64,000 nt of DNA from the NCBI GenBank assembly GCA_949825025.1, contig OX463783.1:14295628-14359627 (forward strand), read 5' to 3'. The first letter of the stretch is position 1. Each line of letters begins with the position of its first letter. A program made the translations under genes and the position numbers. Under the pieces are notes generated by a model that made no database searches, had not been told where the DNA came from, and saw nothing but the letters and a program-made list of their open reading frames with translations. The DNA comes from Siphlonurus alternatus. Its lineage: Eukaryota > Arthropoda > Insecta > Ephemeroptera > Siphlonuridae. Positions 62,501 through 64,000 of this stretch are shown here, piece after piece.

Positions 62501-63674
62501 TTAAATATATATTTTTTTTGTTATTCTATTGTAAGTAATTATAAGCTTAGAGCCTATTTGATAGGCTATTATATGTATTAATATAAAAACGTATACTGTA
62601 TGTATTATTTTATGCATGTCATCTGTTTTGGTAATTGAGGTATTATGGAATCACTGCATGGTTATGTGTAGTATATAATAATAGGTATTTTTTTTTCATA
62701 TCAATTAATCACAGTATTTAAAAATCTTTAAAATGTAACATATAATGCTATTAATTTATACATATTTATAAAATGAAAGAAAAATTAATAGAAAGAAAAA
62801 TATATATTTTTTTAAAAGCTATCAAATTCATATTTAACTCACAAAGCTTTTTTGTGTGTGTATGTGAGATCAATTTAATCATAATTTTTAAAAAAATTAC
62901 ATCTCACCCCTTTTTTTAATGTGTGTGTAAAAAAACACCCGCGTATTTTTTTTTTTTTTTTTTTAAACATTCTCGGTACAAAATTATTTACGATTAATAA
63001 TATTGTATTATGACCTTTCATCATCCTTATACATCAAAATTTAAAGCAATCTATCTACTAAAATGGTCATTTTTTTCAATTTAAAAAAATAAGGGTTAGC
63101 ATGAATTTTATTATTATTTTTTCCATTATGACATTTTTGTTTTAGAATTAATTAATAATCATATAAAACTGCTTTAAAATACTGATATTACACTGAGAAA
63201 ACATTATATTATCCTTCAATAAAATACCTCACAGCCTATCCATATATATAATATATCTTTCTAAATGTATAAAAAACTATCCATAATATTTTTTTTCCAC
63301 TCTCGGAAAACTCTCCCAGATACTTATATAAAACTCCTTTATATATATATATGGAATGGATAACACAGCAATTTTGAGACCTGCTCAAACATCAACAAAC
63401 CACCACAAAAATTATCACATCCAACCATTTTTTTTTTCTCAGTGTAATATTAATTTAAAAAAATTCATGCTCCTTTAATACCCTTACAATGACATTTATC
63501 TTACAAATCTATATTTAAATTATGAAACAATAGTCTCACTGCATGATATTTATATTATATATATTTTTTTAAATACATATCACTTGATTTTTCTCCCCAA
63601 ATAACTATAATTCTTAAAACCGCCTTTTTATAATAAAATATTAAAACCTATAAAATCTACAAAAAAAAAATATT
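59540..63674. other. lola intron, extremely AT-rich, no exon seen
   Basis: Long T runs, TA-rich stretches and short frames only. No zinc-finger pattern was found on the minus strand. A frame pair at 61237-61553 is not supported. Confidence 0.5.
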
Positions 63675-63976
63675 TTATTTTAAATGCGTTCTCATATGTA
63701 ACATTAAATTATGTTTGTGCTTAGATTTTTTATGACATATTGGACATTCAAATTGTGGTTCAACACCACATTCAAATCTTAAATGTCTATTTAAACTATG
63801 AGGTCTAGCATATGAATTTCCACATCTAGGGCACGCATATACGCCCTTTTCACCCTGAGCTATAGTAGAACCTGCAGACGAAGGGGCAGAGGAATCCGAC
63901 GCCCGACGAGCCACTAAAGTTGCTGGACCCCAGACCGATAGAATCTTCGAATAAAGATCCACGGCTGAGGCGCCAC
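63675..63976 (-). CDS. lola: lola-type alternative terminal exon a (first in the window)
   Basis: Acceptor AAATTCTTTTACAG above 63976, phase-1 entry, 99 codons and a stop. The lead-in is GASAVDLYSKILSVWGPATL followed by a Ser/Ala-rich segment. The first finger is CPRCGNSYARPHSLNRHLRF then EC (C2HC), the linker is GVEPQF, and the second finger is CPICHKKSKHKHNLMLHMRT then H (C2H2). It ends LK. The lead-in has higher GC than the finger part, a contrast also seen in exons c and d. Confidence 0.93.
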
Positions 63977-64000
63977 CTGTAAAAGAATTTTTTTGGTCAC

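Overview
The window looks like very AT-rich nuclear DNA of an insect. The reasons are spliceosomal introns with GTAAGT-type donors, a run of alternative 3' exons of the kind known from the insect BTB/zinc-finger gene longitudinals lacking (lola), dense short palindromic transposons (MITEs), and long (GA)n and (TA)n microsatellites. The species cannot be named from the sequence. No rRNA, tRNA, CRISPR or bacterial feature was seen.

Layout. 1-23 kb is gene-poor. It holds one well-supported but unrecognised internal coding exon on the minus strand (2279-2526), two possible 3' coding exons on the plus strand (6659-6838 and 13581-13700), a possible micro-exon (2640-2696), several palindromic elements and long empty AT-rich stretches. 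23-25 kb has CpG-rich promoter-like DNA and three palindromic elements. 25.35-27.67 kb is a complete four-exon plus-strand gene for peptide-methionine (S)-S-oxide reductase (MsrA). 28.97-36.29 kb is a complete six-exon minus-strand gene for the dynein axonemal assembly factor DNAAF4 (DYX1C1). It converges on MsrA and has an X-box (RFX-type) match about 200 bp upstream of its start codon. Its first intron contains a 5'-truncated LINE, split by a 1.5 kb terminal-inverted-repeat element, which itself contains a MITE. 41.2-64 kb, minus strand, is the 3' part of a lola-type locus. Seven separate terminal exons each begin at a phase-1 acceptor and encode one C2HC plus one C2H2 zinc finger. The shared BTB exons must lie beyond position 64000.

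How it works together. The lola exons are mutually exclusive alternatives: a common upstream exon is joined to one of them, which gives transcription factors with the same dimerisation domain and different DNA-binding ends. In Drosophila some of this joining is by trans-splicing. MsrA (repair of oxidised methionine) and DNAAF4 (pre-assembly of ciliary dynein arms) are unrelated housekeeping and cilium genes lying downstream. Most remaining structure is mobile: at least three TTAA-flanked and several TA-flanked MITE families, one hAT-like MITE with an 8-bp target duplication, and LINE remnants. Many sit in the lola introns or close downstream of individual lola stop codons.
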